Source: Branchiostoma lanceolatum (Eukaryota; Chordata; Leptocardii; Amphioxiformes; Branchiostomatidae). Taken from it: a DNA stretch of 64,000 bases. A program made the translations under genes and the position numbers. The stretch is from positions 8,809,501-8,873,500 of the forward strand of contig NC_089726.1 of NCBI RefSeq assembly GCF_035083965.1, in the 5' to 3' direction. The notes below the pieces were generated by a model. The model saw only the letters and a program-made list of their open reading frames with translations, had not been told where the DNA came from and ran no database searches. Shown here in pieces: positions 32,942-44,051 of the stretch (position 1 is the stretch's first letter; every line of letters starts with the position of its first letter).

Positions 32942-35900
32942 ATGCCCTCACCATGCACAAAGGGAAAGACAACAACATCATGGGAGAAAGCGCTCGCCGC
33001 ATTTTTTGTCATCGTGGGCCTCGTCTTCTTTGTGGGAATCATTGTTGAGGATGATGTAACACATTTCCCTACGCCTCAAGTTCACAAGATGCAGATCAGG
33101 TAACTCGGAGACTAATCTAGATATTTACCTCTGTTTTATTTGAAACATCTGCTTATGATTGTAAAGCCCAATATTGCAATCAACCAAAGTATGAAACGTC
33201 TGTTATGATTTCAAGAATTCGGGCCGAAACCGATCTGCCTTGGCATTAGCGAACCTGGCCATGTTGAAAATCGCGAATCAGCGCTAACCCAAGCACCCCC
33301 CCCCCCCCCCCCCCCAAATAAATGCAAGCGCTCCTAGAATGTCTGCGAAGGTGGCTATCCAGGCCCCAACCCTCCTCCTCCAGGTTGGGAGCGAGGTCGA
33401 CTGTGGTTGGCAGTTGGTCGGCGCGGTTGGCCACCCATGGTCGGCTGCGACAGCCGAATGTTTCAAAATGTTTCAAAATGTTTGAAACATTCGGGAGTGG
33501 ATGGGAGGTCTGTAATGGGTTGGGAAAGGGTTGGGGACTGGTTGACTGCATGGGTGTTTGTGAGTAACGGTAAGCAGTGGTCGGGGCGTGTTTGGGAAAC
33601 AAACTCCCAATACACCTCGTTGTATTCTGTCTGTTATAACGTTATACGTAATAACTATAGCGAACTTCTTCAGTATTCCAGGTGAGACCAAACAAGAAAA
33701 CAGAAAGATAACAGAAGATGCAACAGCTACGTGCAGCCGCCCACGACAGAAATATGTCTTCATCGCACCGCACAAAGTTGGGGCCTCCACCACCTGCACG
33801 ATTTTCCAGCGATACGCCATCAGCCGCAAGATACCCATGATGCTTCCAAGCGCGGGCGTTGTCCTCTCCTGGGGCGTCTCTCCGACAGAAGAAGAATACA
33901 TCCACACGCCTGACGAGCAGTATCACGCCCTGATGAACCACTTCACCTACAATAAAACATAGCTACGGTCCAAGTTCCCAGCCGACACAGCCTACATATG
34001 TAAGAAACTTAGATTGAAATTAAATCGAACGATTGTGTTGTATGTAAAGAATGGAAATTTCACTAGTCAACAAATGTAGCTTATCCATATGAGCCTGAGG
34101 CAGCAAAGACTTGGGTTAGGCCACAGCAAGTAAATTCTATGAATGACATCCTCTGCAGACTCCAAATTTAATCTTGCATACACGATTATTGTACAACACA
34201 TTTGTATGGGGTTTTCACCATTCATACACGTGCATGTGCATCTAGAACGTTCTTGTGATTGGACTGACGACATATTTTCCTATTTTCGGTAAGCTGAACT
34301 TTGCCGGAGCGTAAGAATTTTTTTCGAAATCAGACGACAATCAATGCGCGCGCTGATGTTATCCACAAAATTTACATGCTGCGGCCTTATGGGGGCACCC
34401 CCCAGTTTATTTTGGGTCTCAATTCGAGGTTGCACACCCTCAAGTCTAGCGACCGTCTCTTCCAGGAAATACTTCTGAGCCCAAACACTGTGTTTGGGAA
34501 TCAAGGATAGCCCTCTAGCTATAAGAAAAAAACTAGTTTGAGTTTCTTCAACCTCTCCAATTTTAGTAAATGTTAGGAGGAAAAGGTATTTTCCCGTCAA
34601 AAATGAGGCGCAAAATTGATCATTTTCGCGTGGAAATAAATCCATCGCCTATAGGATCCTATAGTTTAGTTCCAAAATTGACTGATACCGTCGAAAAGAG
34701 AAAGCTCTAAAGGTATAATCAAGCCAATTACAATGTATAAAGAAAATCCTAAAACTGAGATTTTCACAATCACGTACGCGCGAGGTATAGCAACACGGCA
34801 AACAGAACGCCACAAAGGTCAATCTGGGGAAAAGGGCGGTTTACTTTCAACGCGGACGGTTACCTGGAAATAAGGCTCGGGCCCAAAATCAAATTTCACC
34901 AAAAACACATCGATTCTTACGCTTTTCAGCCGTGTTGGTATTTAATGTCAGCTCACAGCAGATTATGAGAAATGTGAACTCAAACCTCGACACTCGAAAC
35001 CCTTTCGTCACTTTCTTGTAGCGCACTACCACGCCCCTGTCGCCGAAGAACATTGGCATGTGTACCGTTATCCTCACTTTTCATGATGCCAAAGAGAACC
35101 CTTTAGTTCTGTTGGGACCTTTTCAACTTTTAGCACAAAAAATGATAGCATACACCGTTATAGTCAGGGACCCTCTAAGGATGAGCACTTCTGAAGTTAT
35201 GCAGGCTTCCAGTTTACATTTGTTTTGGGCAAATCCCAGAAAATATTTACCTTTGTCATATTTACTCTTTCGCGACAGCATCGCCAAAGGAAAAGAAGAC
35301 ATTTAATTTGACACTTTATCTTATTTATTTTGAACACAGCCATCGTACGAGATCCAAGCAAGCAGTTGAGGTCAGCCATGAACTATTACTTCCTTCTGAA
35401 AATCAAGTCTAAGAACCCGGTCAGGACATTTTTGGAGGATCCATGGAAGTATAAGAACCTGTCGGAGGTTCACTATGACGGCTTTAATGTGACCTGGGAT
35501 GCCACGAGGAACTTCATGTCCTTTGACTTGGGGTACCCTTGGGAGGCATCGGAAGACATGGTATGTACGTCTTCAAAAATGATGGACAGATATATAAAAA
35601 CGGTCCCCAGAAAGTGCGAAATGGACGAAATGGAACGAAACTCGGGAACGACTTAAAACAACATACAGTCAAACCTGGCCATAGTGGTCATTTTTTGTCG
35701 GTCCCTTGGATTCATTTCATTCCATTTCGCACTTTCTGGGGACCCTATAAAAATGATGTGTATACATGTACAAATAATTATAAGAAATTCGAACTGAAAT
35801 GCAAAATGTATGGACACTTGGAAGCATTGTGCTTTAAATCTGATACACCACTGCAATGACCCTTTCAGTGAATACTGCGCGTTGTATTTTGTCAAGGAGA

Positions 35901-37243
35901 CCTAACTATTTGACATTTGAGCTTGATCAAAATTCGTTGACAGATTTCGAGTCAAAAGGACAAACATTAGTAAACGAAATCTCCCTCTCTCTTTTATCTA
36001 CCGCATATCAAAGCATAGGTCAACAACTGAATGCTAACAGTTTGTTTTTTTCCCTTCAAATCATTTCGGTAATCAAGGAGCGAGCTCGTAGATACGTCAG
36101 GGAGCTACAAGCCGACTTCGCACTGGTCATGGTGTTGGACTACCTGGACGAGTCTTACGTTCTTCTCAAACGCCTGATGTGCTGGGAACTGCAAGACGTT
36201 CTATACGCCACGAAGAACAATCGAAGTTATTCGTTCAAGCAATTCATACCCTCTGAAGAAGACGTTGCGACGCTCCGGCGTTGGAAAGCTGTGGATTACC
36301 TACTTCATGACACGTTCAACAGATCCTTGTGGCGGAAGATTGCGACACAAGTAAGAGCGTTACATGCATTTTTTTTTATGAAGTCTTGATCCATATTCCT
36401 GAACTTTCCTTTGTCAATCCGTCTCCTTACATGTCTCAACTGATCCTTGTCTTTCTTTTACATTTATGATACGAACCTAAAATAACCTTTATATTTGTAA
36501 TCACTATTTGACTTAACTTAACAAACTGAACGATGTTTGATTCTCGTTCATTTGTCAACCACACAGGGCCCGGACTTCCTTGAGGAAGTGCAGTTTTTTA
36601 AGGAAGTTGATAAGCGTGTGAACACGTATTGTAATGAACGGCAGAAAGGGAAACACAGCCTCACAGTGGAGGCGTCCAAGTGGAATGCACAGTTTGAAGT
36701 CGACGCCAAGTTGTGCGGTGTACTACAAGCAGTAGTAAGTATCTGTTTTTTGAATGGTGATCATCATATAATCAGGCTGTTTGGACCAATCACAGGCTTC
36801 CATTCTCTATTCCTATTTATGCAGCCATAGCGTCATAGGCATGGATTAATGAAGTAGATATCTATGCGTTAATGACCGTCCAATAAATACACAAACATCG
36901 CTATGCCTTACATGAAATGTACCTGTTTACAACCATTGTGCAATAAACTTTGACTTGACTTGACCAATACTAAAAGACAGCTGGTTAACTCACTCTGCAT
37001 GCAGTGTATGCTGAACTGTGTTGTATCAACAGAGTATAGCACCGCTGATTTGATTACTTCTTTCTTTTATAGGTGAAAACGCTTTTGGATCTATTGCAAA
37101 AGGGATATAGCAGTGGACGGAAGCTCGTGACCGAAAGATTAAACATGAAAGCACACGTCGATGGACAACCAACTTTCAAATATGAGACTGAGCGGAAAAA
37201 ATATCTCGATAAAGTGAAAGCCTCTAGAAAGTCCAAAATTTGA
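32942..37243 (+). CDS. Galactose-3-O-sulfotransferase-like, with an in-frame stop
   Basis: Six exons: 32942-33099, 33674-33999, 35340-35560, 36078-36350, 36567-36734, 37073-37243. They join in phase to 439 codons, close to the family's usual 400-490 aa. Gal3ST enzymes move sulfate from PAPS to the 3-OH of galactose on glycolipids or glycans in the Golgi. Visible features are a type II membrane anchor (ALAAFFVIVGLVFFVGIIV, residues 17-35), a 5'-phosphosulfate-loop-like motif FIAPHKVGAST, a 3'-phosphate-loop-like motif SIVRDPSKQLRSAMNYY, and the family block YLDESYVLLKRLMCWEL. Codon 149 (33960-33962) is TAG, followed in frame by LRSKFPADTAYI, which still belongs to the exon and matches the family. 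The rest is intact, so this is a recent null allele, a polymorphism or a sequencing error. The exon 2 acceptor at 33673 was chosen because the nearer one at 33681 breaks frame. Confidence 0.85.
33296..33316 (+). repeat. Poly-C run
   Basis: An uninterrupted C run of about 20 bases in intron 1 of the sulfotransferase gene. Confidence 0.95.
33960..33962 (+). other. In-frame TAG in sulfotransferase exon 2
   Basis: Reading continues on both sides with family-like sequence (FTYNKT before, LRSKFPADTAYI after) and the exon ends in a proper donor, T|GTAAGA. A single base change from TGG or CAG would explain it. Confidence 0.85.
34119..34386. mobile_element. Harbinger-like MITE, 268 bp, TTA target
   Basis: The inverted ends GGCCACAGCAAGTAAATTCT..GAATGACATC and its counterpart ending ATGCTGCGGCC are flanked by TTA on both sides (34116-34118, 34387-34389). 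The termini are like those of the element at 44052-44475. It lies in a sulfotransferase intron. TTA/TWA duplication is typical of PIF/Harbinger. There is no coding capacity. Confidence 0.7.
35601..35745. mobile_element. Solo 145-bp hAT-like MITE, 8-bp target TATAAAAA
   Basis: The inverted ends GGTCCCCAGAAAGTGCGAAA and its reverse complement are flanked by TATAAAAA at 35593-35600 and 35746-35753. The termini match the large foldback element at 20214-21758, but with only about two GAAATGGAAC-like units. The interior contains a piece of the GTGGTCAC-type repeat (CAGTCAAACCTGGCC). Confidence 0.85.
36840..36965 (+). repeat. Probable retroelement 3' end
   Basis: This ends in GTGCAATAAACTTTGACTTG with a TTGACTTGAC microsatellite-like tail, the style of a LINE 3' terminus. 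No reverse-transcriptase frame remains. It lies in the last sulfotransferase intron. Confidence 0.35.
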
Positions 37244-37350
37244 ATTAAGGATTGCGCATGTATCAAAATATCTAAACATATATGAGTACATACTATTCCT
37301 GTATATGGTTGAACTGCACACAAAAACCCTTTCTACTGGGATCCCGGTTA

Positions 37351-37544
37351 TGCTGCGGTCACATTTGCACCGATTCCCGTAGGGGGTGTTCCCGTGTTAA
37401 AAACTCCCAGGGACCCAGCCGGGCCAAAAAATAGCCCGGTGGCCGCAAGGTGTCCCATGGGGCCGCGTAGGGGTCTCGCCCGAAAGTGCAAAAAAATAAA
37501 TAAACTGCCCGGCAGGGCCCCTTTTTCCAATGGTGACCGTAGCA
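37351..37544. mobile_element. MITE, 194 bp, TTA target
   Basis: The ends TGCTGCGGTCAC and GTGACCGTAGCA are inverted and flanked by TTA at 37348-37350 and 37545-37547. The interior is GC-rich, unlike its surroundings. It lies about 100 bp downstream of the sulfotransferase stop. Confidence 0.65.
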
Positions 37545-37547
37545 TTA

Positions 37548-38555
37548 GCAGAAAGTGCTTTCAAATTGTTATCCGTGTAGCAGAAAGAACACATAAACAA
37601 TCATAAACAATGTGCAGTAGTAGGGTGATAAATCTATCCAATGCTTAAGTCAACTTAAGTTAAAACCGGGATGACTCATTAACGAATTCGAAAGTTAAGA
37701 ATAACAAATGGTGTATATTCAATCTTGTATGCTCACAAGCATGACTGAACAACTACAATATACAATCATGTTTATGCAAATAGAATTTTTCTTTCCATGA
37801 CAATGATAGAAACGTAGTAATAAAACATTCATAACGAACATGCATTGTACAACGATGCATTCTTGGGCGATCGAGAGATTATGTATGTGTTTATGTTAAT
37901 AAACCAACATCACTTCTGTAAAAGTGTAATGTTTTTAAATATATACATTCAAGTACATTCAAATAATTCTGACAGTCTTCTTTTTCAATGGCTACAATTG
38001 AATAAACTGTACTGGCTATGCAATATTTGAATGCTACAATACATGCGTAGAAGTATCAAAGGTATCACAGTAGCACATGATACTTTTGATTACTCTTAAA
38101 TTACACATTATGCGTTACAAACGTTTTTAAACGAAGCTGAGATCAGCAAACCATACACCGGTCCTGCATTCCTTATTCATAATATACAACAATACTTATA
38201 ATAGATCATTGAATTGTTGCACTCCCTGGCCTATTCATTCTTTATTCCATGTAAATACATGTACTTTTAACATACACTTTTTTGGTGGTCCCTTAGATAA
38301 CGTTCCCATTGACACAAGCATTACGAATTGGCTGTTTACAGTGGGCACTTGTCCACATAAAGCGGATTTTATCAGTCCCCTGAGTAGTCTTCTTTGGCAG
38401 TTTTGAGTTTAGTTGCTCCTGTCACAGACAAAGCATGGGTGGTTACATACATGTACGTGAAAGTGTCTACCTAGGTAATTTCTTTCTCCAGGTTCGAAGC
38501 TTCAGTGCTGCTATGTGATCGTACAATTTTAGATGTTATATTATACTGCGGCACA
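37548..38555. other. Convergent intergenic region
   Basis: This lies between the 3' ends of the sulfotransferase gene (plus) and the Toll-like receptor (minus). On the minus strand an AATAAA (38239-38244 region) could end the receptor transcript. A copy of the GTGGTCAC-type repeat is at 38285-38410. No gene is seen. Confidence 0.4.
38285..38410. repeat. Dispersed GTGGTCAC-type repeat
   Basis: GGTCCCTTAGATAACGTTCC, ACACAAGCATTA and CCCTGAGTAGTCTTCTTGGC resemble blocks near 9735-9850, 13200-13385 and 62035-62200. Confidence 0.45.
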
Positions 38556-40418
38556 CTACATTGGGACAAGGGGAATGTCATCTTCATACCACTGGTCTTC
38601 TGGCTCTGGTTCTACATCTAGAACTTCAGCTTGCTGTTCTGGAATGCTCCTCACCGGATCTTCTGCGTCCTGTTCTGGAATGTTTCCGGCCTGAACCTGT
38701 GCCTGTTGCCCCTCAGCTTGTGCCTGTTGGTTTGGAATATAGCCTATTACATCTTGTTCCTGGTGTTCTTGAATGTCCCTGACCAGACCAAGTGCACGCT
38801 GTTCCGGAATGTTCCGTTCCGGAGCTTGTACTTTCTGTTCCGGAATAATCCCCATGGGAACATGTACTTGCACGTCAACAATCTTCCTCACCGGTGCTTG
38901 TGCCTGCCGTTCCGGAATGTTCCATTCTGGAGCCTGTACCTGCTGTTCCGGAATGTTCCATTCTGGAGCTTGTGCCTGCCGTTCCGGAATGTTCCGTTCT
39001 GGAGCTTGTTCTTCCTGTTCCGGAATGATTCCCATAGGAACATGTACTTGCACGTCAACAATGTACCTTACTGGAGCTTGTGCCCACTGTTCCGGAATGT
39101 TCCGTTCTGGAGCTTGTGCCTGCCGTTCCTGAATGATCCATTCTGGAGCTTGTGCCTGCCGTTCCGGAATGTTCCGTTCTGGAGCTTGCGCCTGCCGTTC
39201 CGGAATGTTCCGTTCTGGAGCTTGTTCTTGCTGATAAGGCCCTGGGTCTCGAGGAAGAGGATCGCCCAGAGCGTCTCGCAGCCTCCCCCAGAACAGCGGC
39301 CTTTCTCGCCCGTCATCCGGCCACGTCAGGTACGTGTCCCTGGCCATTACGGCGTTCAGGTGGCGGAACTGTTTCAACATTCTGTCAGGAATCCTCTCCA
39401 AAAACACAAGGATGAGACGCTTCCCTCCCCCTTCCTCAAACATGTGGTACTGGGCCAATTGGAACTCGTACTCGCACCACTTACTCTTCAGGAAGTTTCT
39501 GGTGATGAGGCAGACGGTTCTCCGGCTGTTTTCCACGGCATCCGCGATGTTTTCCACGATGGGGGCGCCGACTGCAAAGTCCCTATCGTGTATGACCAGA
39601 CTGTAGTCAGGTTCCAGATTCTCTATTGCTTCCTTTATAACCCACCTGACGTCCTGGTTGTTGTAGGCAATAAAAGCATCGTGTGTATATCTTGGCGGAT
39701 CTTCGTTCTCTACTTCACCAATCTTCGGTCTCCTCCACTTGGCCAGTTTCCACAGGTAGTACCGAACACGGGCAATTTTGTAGTCTACTAGGAAAATGGT
39801 CATCATGGCGACGAAGATGCCAGAAGAGGCGAGAACACAAGCCAGGAGGCGGTTGGGCTGGAATCCATGAATGCAGACTGTGTCAAAGAACCTTGTTTCT
39901 GCTGGCTCCTGTCTGTAGTTATGGCCCTCTCTGTTTGCCATTCCGTCTATCAAGCGCTGTCCGCTCAGTTTAGCTGGGCGTGAACACGTGTAGCGTCGAT
40001 CAGGGAGACTGTAAGGATTGTGCCAGTTCACCACCCTGTCGTATCTGTCCTGGGCCCACTCAACGAACCACAATAAGTTACAGTCACACAGAAACGGATT
40101 GTCTGCAACGTCAAGATTTTCTAACCGCTGGACAATGGGACCCACTCTGGTTTGGTTCAAAACGGATAACCTATTGCTGCTTAGGTTCAAGTTCCTCAGC
40201 GCAAGAAGATGTTGAAAGGCGTCTCCTATCACCGCTATTCTGTTGGCTGCCAGATTTAGTTTCCCCCATGGATACTCCCCTCTACACACCACAGTTGTTG
40301 AGCTCCAGATCTGACAGACGGGTGGGAGGGGTTGTTCTATAACCCGTCCTTGGTGCGGGATCAAGAGAGCCGAAAAGATGGCTAAACCGACTGCGAAAAA
40401 AGTGGTTTTAGACTCCAT
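38556..40418 (-). CDS. Toll-like receptor, short ectodomain, repeat-rich tail
   Basis: Single-exon minus-strand frame of 620 codons from the ATG at 40418. That start was chosen because it opens directly on a signal peptide ([15 protein letters not shown]); an ATG at 40502 would add 28 residues. In order: signal peptide 1-25; two or three LRRs (about 50-108, [24 protein letters not shown]); cysteine-rich LRR C-terminal cap (to about 185); transmembrane helix 190-213; TIR domain about 244-385 (box 1 YTHDAFIAY, box 2 [13 protein letters not shown], box 3 LFWGRL); then a 226-residue tail. The TIR domain should signal through MyD88-type adaptors at the plasma or endosomal membrane, from family knowledge. 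The BB loop has Val where the usual Pro sits (residue 283). The ectodomain is far shorter than classical receptors (about 20 LRRs). The tail, built on a 12-residue unit around [11 protein letters not shown], is unfamiliar to me. Confidence 0.88.
   Translation of the reverse strand: MESKTTFFAVGLAIFSALLIPHQGRVIEQPLPPVCQIWSSTTVVCRGEYPWGKLNLAANRIAVIGDAFQHLLALRNLNLSSNRLSVLNQTRVGPIVQRLENLDVADNPFLCDCNLLWFVEWAQDRYDRVVNWHNPYSLPDRRYTCSRPAKLSGQRLIDGMANREGHNYRQEPAETRFFDTVCIHGFQPNRLLACVLASSGIFVAMMTIFLVDYKIARVRYYLWKLAKWRRPKIGEVENEDPPRYTHDAFIAYNNQDVRWVIKEAIENLEPDYSLVIHDRDFAVGAPIVENIADAVENSRRTVCLITRNFLKSKWCEYEFQLAQYHMFEEGGGKRLILVFLERIPDRMLKQFRHLNAVMARDTYLTWPDDGRERPLFWGRLRDALGDPLPRDPGPYQQEQAPERNIPERQAQAPERNIPERQAQAPEWIIQERQAQAPERNIPEQWAQAPVRYIVDVQVHVPMGIIPEQEEQAPERNIPERQAQAPEWNIPEQQVQAPEWNIPERQAQAPVRKIVDVQVHVPMGIIPEQKVQAPERNIPEQRALGLVRDIQEHQEQDVIGYIPNQQAQAEGQQAQVQAGNIPEQDAEDPVRSIPEQQAEVLDVEPEPEDQWYEDDIPLVPM
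38670..39235 (-). repeat. 36-bp coding repeat in the receptor tail
   Basis: The 12-residue unit (consensus [12 protein letters not shown], with variants such as [12 protein letters not shown] and a [15 protein letters not shown] segment) repeats about 14 times, decaying toward the C-terminus. The period is a multiple of three and the array stays open. A higher-order pattern is visible: the [15 protein letters not shown] segment occurs twice, 60 residues apart. Confidence 0.85.
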
Positions 40419-40502
40419 GGCGTACGTTTTTGGCAGCTTCTCCTCACGATGGAGCTGCAGAGGAATACAAACATTTTGGAATGAACTTTGATGAGCCAAC
40501 AT

Positions 40503-43500
40503 GAAGCTTTGTCATAGTAAATTGTCGTGTGTGACCTGGTCTGTTCTGTGTTTTAACCCTGCAATGTTAAAAACCATACATACACTTAAGCCAAAACTTT
40601 GATAATGTAAAAGCCTAGGTCAAGGGTAGCTGCCAAAGCAAGGAACATATATGGTATTCACAATAGTAGAAATATAACCGTTAATACTTTATCGACAAGA
40701 CAAAGGTAGAGTGACTTCCGTACGGTCTTCTACAACCGGCCGCGGGTTTAAAAAATACACATTTATTCATCGCTATATCTAAGGTAAGTTGACTTTGCAT
40801 GATTTCCTCGTGGTACAAAGAGTTATTTACGCATCTCCAACCAGCCATGCCTCCAGGGAACGGGCCTTCAGTTCTTGAACACATCCTCTACCTGTCTTTA
40901 CAGTAAACATGACCGGGTCACAATGGTGTCTGGTAGCGGTCCGTGCGTGACTTCAAGTGCCAATGAGGAAGTCAGGTACTCACGCTGGTATGTGGAGATT
41001 ACGTGCAGAGGGTTCCGATTTCAGAGTGAACAATGAGACGTTTTGTGTGGAAGGTCACGGTAGATAAACTTGGTGCTTCCAGGCGCTGTCGCGAAAAACG
41101 TAATGTAAATTGGGCCTAATGATACAACGTTAACATTGCCAGCGTATTCTACCTCCTTGAACGAGGCTACTAGTATGTTTTCACTGACAGTGAGTATAAA
41201 TGTTGAGGATGACCAAAATATTCAAACATGAATGTTAACTATAGGCTTTCTGAATTGTGGCCAAACCTTGGTCTAAAAAGACTTAATCAAATTGGGGGGA
41301 GATCAGCGGTGTAAAAAGGCAGTTTTGAAATCTTTCTTTGTGGACAAAGCACTGTAAACATCTGTTATTTTGCAAGTTGCAAAGACATCTACCCATTGGA
41401 CTCGAGTTCTCGTTCGGCTTATATGATGCTTTACTCGATTTAAGCTGAATAAAGTAAACTGGTCCGAGAGGTGCATATGGCGCAGATATCTACAAACGTC
41501 TCTGACTTATGTTAAAATTGATAATTCATAGCTGTTAGCGGCATCTTAGTTTGCTACAGCGACTATAACTAGCCTATCATTTAGACAGGAATGTTTTGAT
41601 CAATCGCTTCGGACGGAATTAAGGTGTAAATGGTAACAGGATTGGATAGACTTAAGAGGAAAGTCTGCATGCAAAACGCGTAGCACAGCGATTACCTTCT
41701 TCCTTGTCTGTATTCATGATCACAAGTCTTTGTCCATTCATGTTTAGGTGTTATAATTAGCGATTCTTGCACTGCCTACATAAAACAGTGCATATCTACA
41801 CATTTTCCGCACAACCGTAGAGCCTGTTTTTCGACACAAGGTCTGATAGTATACCATGTTCTCTCAAGTGTTGCCGAGGGCACCTGTCACTGGTTCGCCA
41901 TGTTTCTACCACCTTCAACAAATCTTGGTCACACGTGAACGAATTGCTGTTTTACTTACCTCAGAACACACAGTCCTTTTCTTTCTTACTTTTATAGAAC
42001 CTCGGAATGCCAAAAGTTGTAGCCGCAAAGTTTGTCACCAATGTTGTCTCGGAGCTTCTCGTGCACTCTTATTTCCGCGCGCCGCAAGCCAGTCTGGCCT
42101 CCAAAGCATGGACCGTAACTTCTTAAGGTCTCGTTTCTATATCACTTCGAGTGTACAAAAGATAATCCGGCCTAAAAGATACCTGGTTATAAAAAGCGTG
42201 TCTTTAGATGGATAATAAATTACCTTTCATCGACCCCACTTGATTAAAAAAGATTTGAGATGAAAGCTTGTTTATTACTGACAGGATAAGGTAGGAAAGA
42301 GTTTCGTCATCCGAGCGATAGGTCGGACGTGTACGCTTTTTGTCATGAGTGCTGCGGTCAGGCGCTGGCGACACACAATTGTGGCTACTTGCAGTTTGTA
42401 ATTATAATGCGATAGATATTCTTATATCGGTTAGATTTGGGTGACATTTTTTTCTTCAATGACGAACAAGTGTTGCTTACAACAGAAAGCAAAACATCTC
42501 CAGTACAACTGTTTGTTTATTGGATTTGCAGTCATAAAGCTGCGTATTTTAGCATTGATTCCAATGGAACAGCCTAATCGGCGAATGAGACCTTAATACA
42601 TTCTTTACGTATTGTTCTATAAACATGACCGCGTTGGATTCTGGTGTGTACGTGACAGTAATCAGAAGTGGTCTCTATCCATGCTACGCAAATAAACACA
42701 GGACCCTGTAACAAATAAACGCCGAGAGGTAATCGTGCCGACACCCGGGCTTTCTATAACTTTGTCCATCAAGTCAACGACCACTCATGCACTACAACTG
42801 TAGAAACGATGCTTTCCAAGTAAACCACACCTTTATTGATTTCTCAATACAACAAAAAGTACAAAAATAGAGGATCTCACTGCAAAATATACAAACCTTT
42901 ATTTTTTAAACACAGCAACAAGTCTGTTAGGGACGGCACTCGGTAAATGAAAATGTGATATGCAACATCAGCACATGTCTAAATGTACTACATGTATGCT
43001 ACATGTTAGTAAGTGATCAGTGTTGCCTTTGGTACAAATTTACAAATGGATCCAACTTTAAGAAGTGAAAAGTCTGAACAGGTATGATACATAAATTTTC
43101 AGATAACTGGAAAATTGTAATTTCCATTCCAAAAATGCAAACCGTCACAATATAACATTTGATACTTCACTTTTCAGTATAAAAAACAAACAGCAAGTAA
43201 AATACAACCTTCCATATAATCAACACTGCAACCAACTCCATATAGTAGCCAGCTCTGACTAAAAATAGACAAGAAGTTCTTATCCTTTCAACAAATAATC
43301 TTGTCTAGAACTTCTAGAAGAAGAACAGATGTCTATCACTAATGCTTAGTCTATCATACTCTCTTCCAAAGCTGCAATCAATCAGACAGTTACACTCCTC
43401 TCTAACTAACATACTATTAGGCAAAACAACTGAAAGTCTAAGATTATCATCTAATTTTGAATGGCTTAAATGCAAAGCTGTACTTTGCCATATTTAATGA

Positions 43501-43635
43501 ACCTCAGTAGTAATTTCAGTGTATAATACAGTACAGACCGATCCAATTCATAACATTGAGAGACTGGCTCAGTTTCATTTCGCTTCTATATTTTGACAAA
43601 AGTGACGGGCCTATGAGGTTGGTCTGTTGGTACTG
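40503..43635. other. Intergenic, no gene recognised
   Basis: No exon is supported on either strand. Near 42828-42900 the minus strand has AATAAAG-type hexamers in A-rich context, which could end the kinase-Ig transcript about 1.8 kb beyond its stop. Otherwise it is unremarkable AT-rich sequence. Confidence 0.4.
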
Positions 43636-43644
43636 CCACAGTTG

Positions 43645-43896
43645 TAGCCTGGTCCCAGTCTCTAGGGTCGGCTTAGTGGTGTTTTACCGGGCCAGTCAGT
43701 TTCTGATGGCCTTTCTACCTCTGGCTGCCAGGCCCTGCTGGCTGCCATCCTACTTTTCCGCCGCCGTCGGTGCCGAACTAATTAATCCAAGGCCGTAAAC
43801 AACACCCCGGGCGGGCTAAGCTGTCTGGGCGGGTGAGGGTCACTCACAGTGCCGTAGAGATATCCGGGAGGCACCGAGGGTATGGATTCCAGGCTA
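43645..43896. mobile_element. hAT-like MITE, 252 bp, 9-bp direct repeats
   Basis: The ends TAGCCTGG and CCAGGCTA are flanked by perfect CCACAGTTG at 43636-43644 and 43897-43905. The interior is GC-rich (CCGCCGCCGTCGG, CCCCGGGCGGGC). An 8-9 bp duplication suggests hAT. There is no coding frame. Confidence 0.8.
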
Positions 43897-43910
43897 CCAC
43901 AGTTGTTGAT

Positions 43911-44045
43911 TTATAGTGGAATGGTTTCAGAGTTGGCCTCTGTGTTAAAATTTCTCAGGCAAAAAAATTTTATATTTAGTTTTCAATGTCTGATAAAACG
44001 GCACTACATTTCACATGTTCAGTGATCCTGCAGTCATTTCTGTGC
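43911..44045 (-). pseudogene. Duplicated terminal fragment of the kinase-Ig gene
   Basis: The minus strand encodes NTEANSETIPL then TAA at 43911-43945. The real gene ends [11 protein letters not shown] then TAG at 44605. Sequence 43953-44045 is also similar to 44492-44580 (TCTCAGGCAAAAAA, ACATGTTCAGTGA). The fragment may be a dead duplicate or, less likely, an alternative last exon. Confidence 0.6.
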
Positions 44046-44051
44046 ATGTTA

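Noticed and set aside
33588..33673. Extension of sulfotransferase exon 2 to the left using an open frame from 33588
   Set aside because: The frame starts at GTG, and a membrane anchor encoded by exon 1 joins in phase at the acceptor 33673, so the left part is intron.
38631..39791. 386-codon plus-strand open frame opposite the Toll-like receptor
   Set aside because: It is the antisense shadow of the receptor tail repeats and TIR domain. The minus frame has a signal peptide, LRRs, a membrane helix and TIR motifs, and the plus frame has none.
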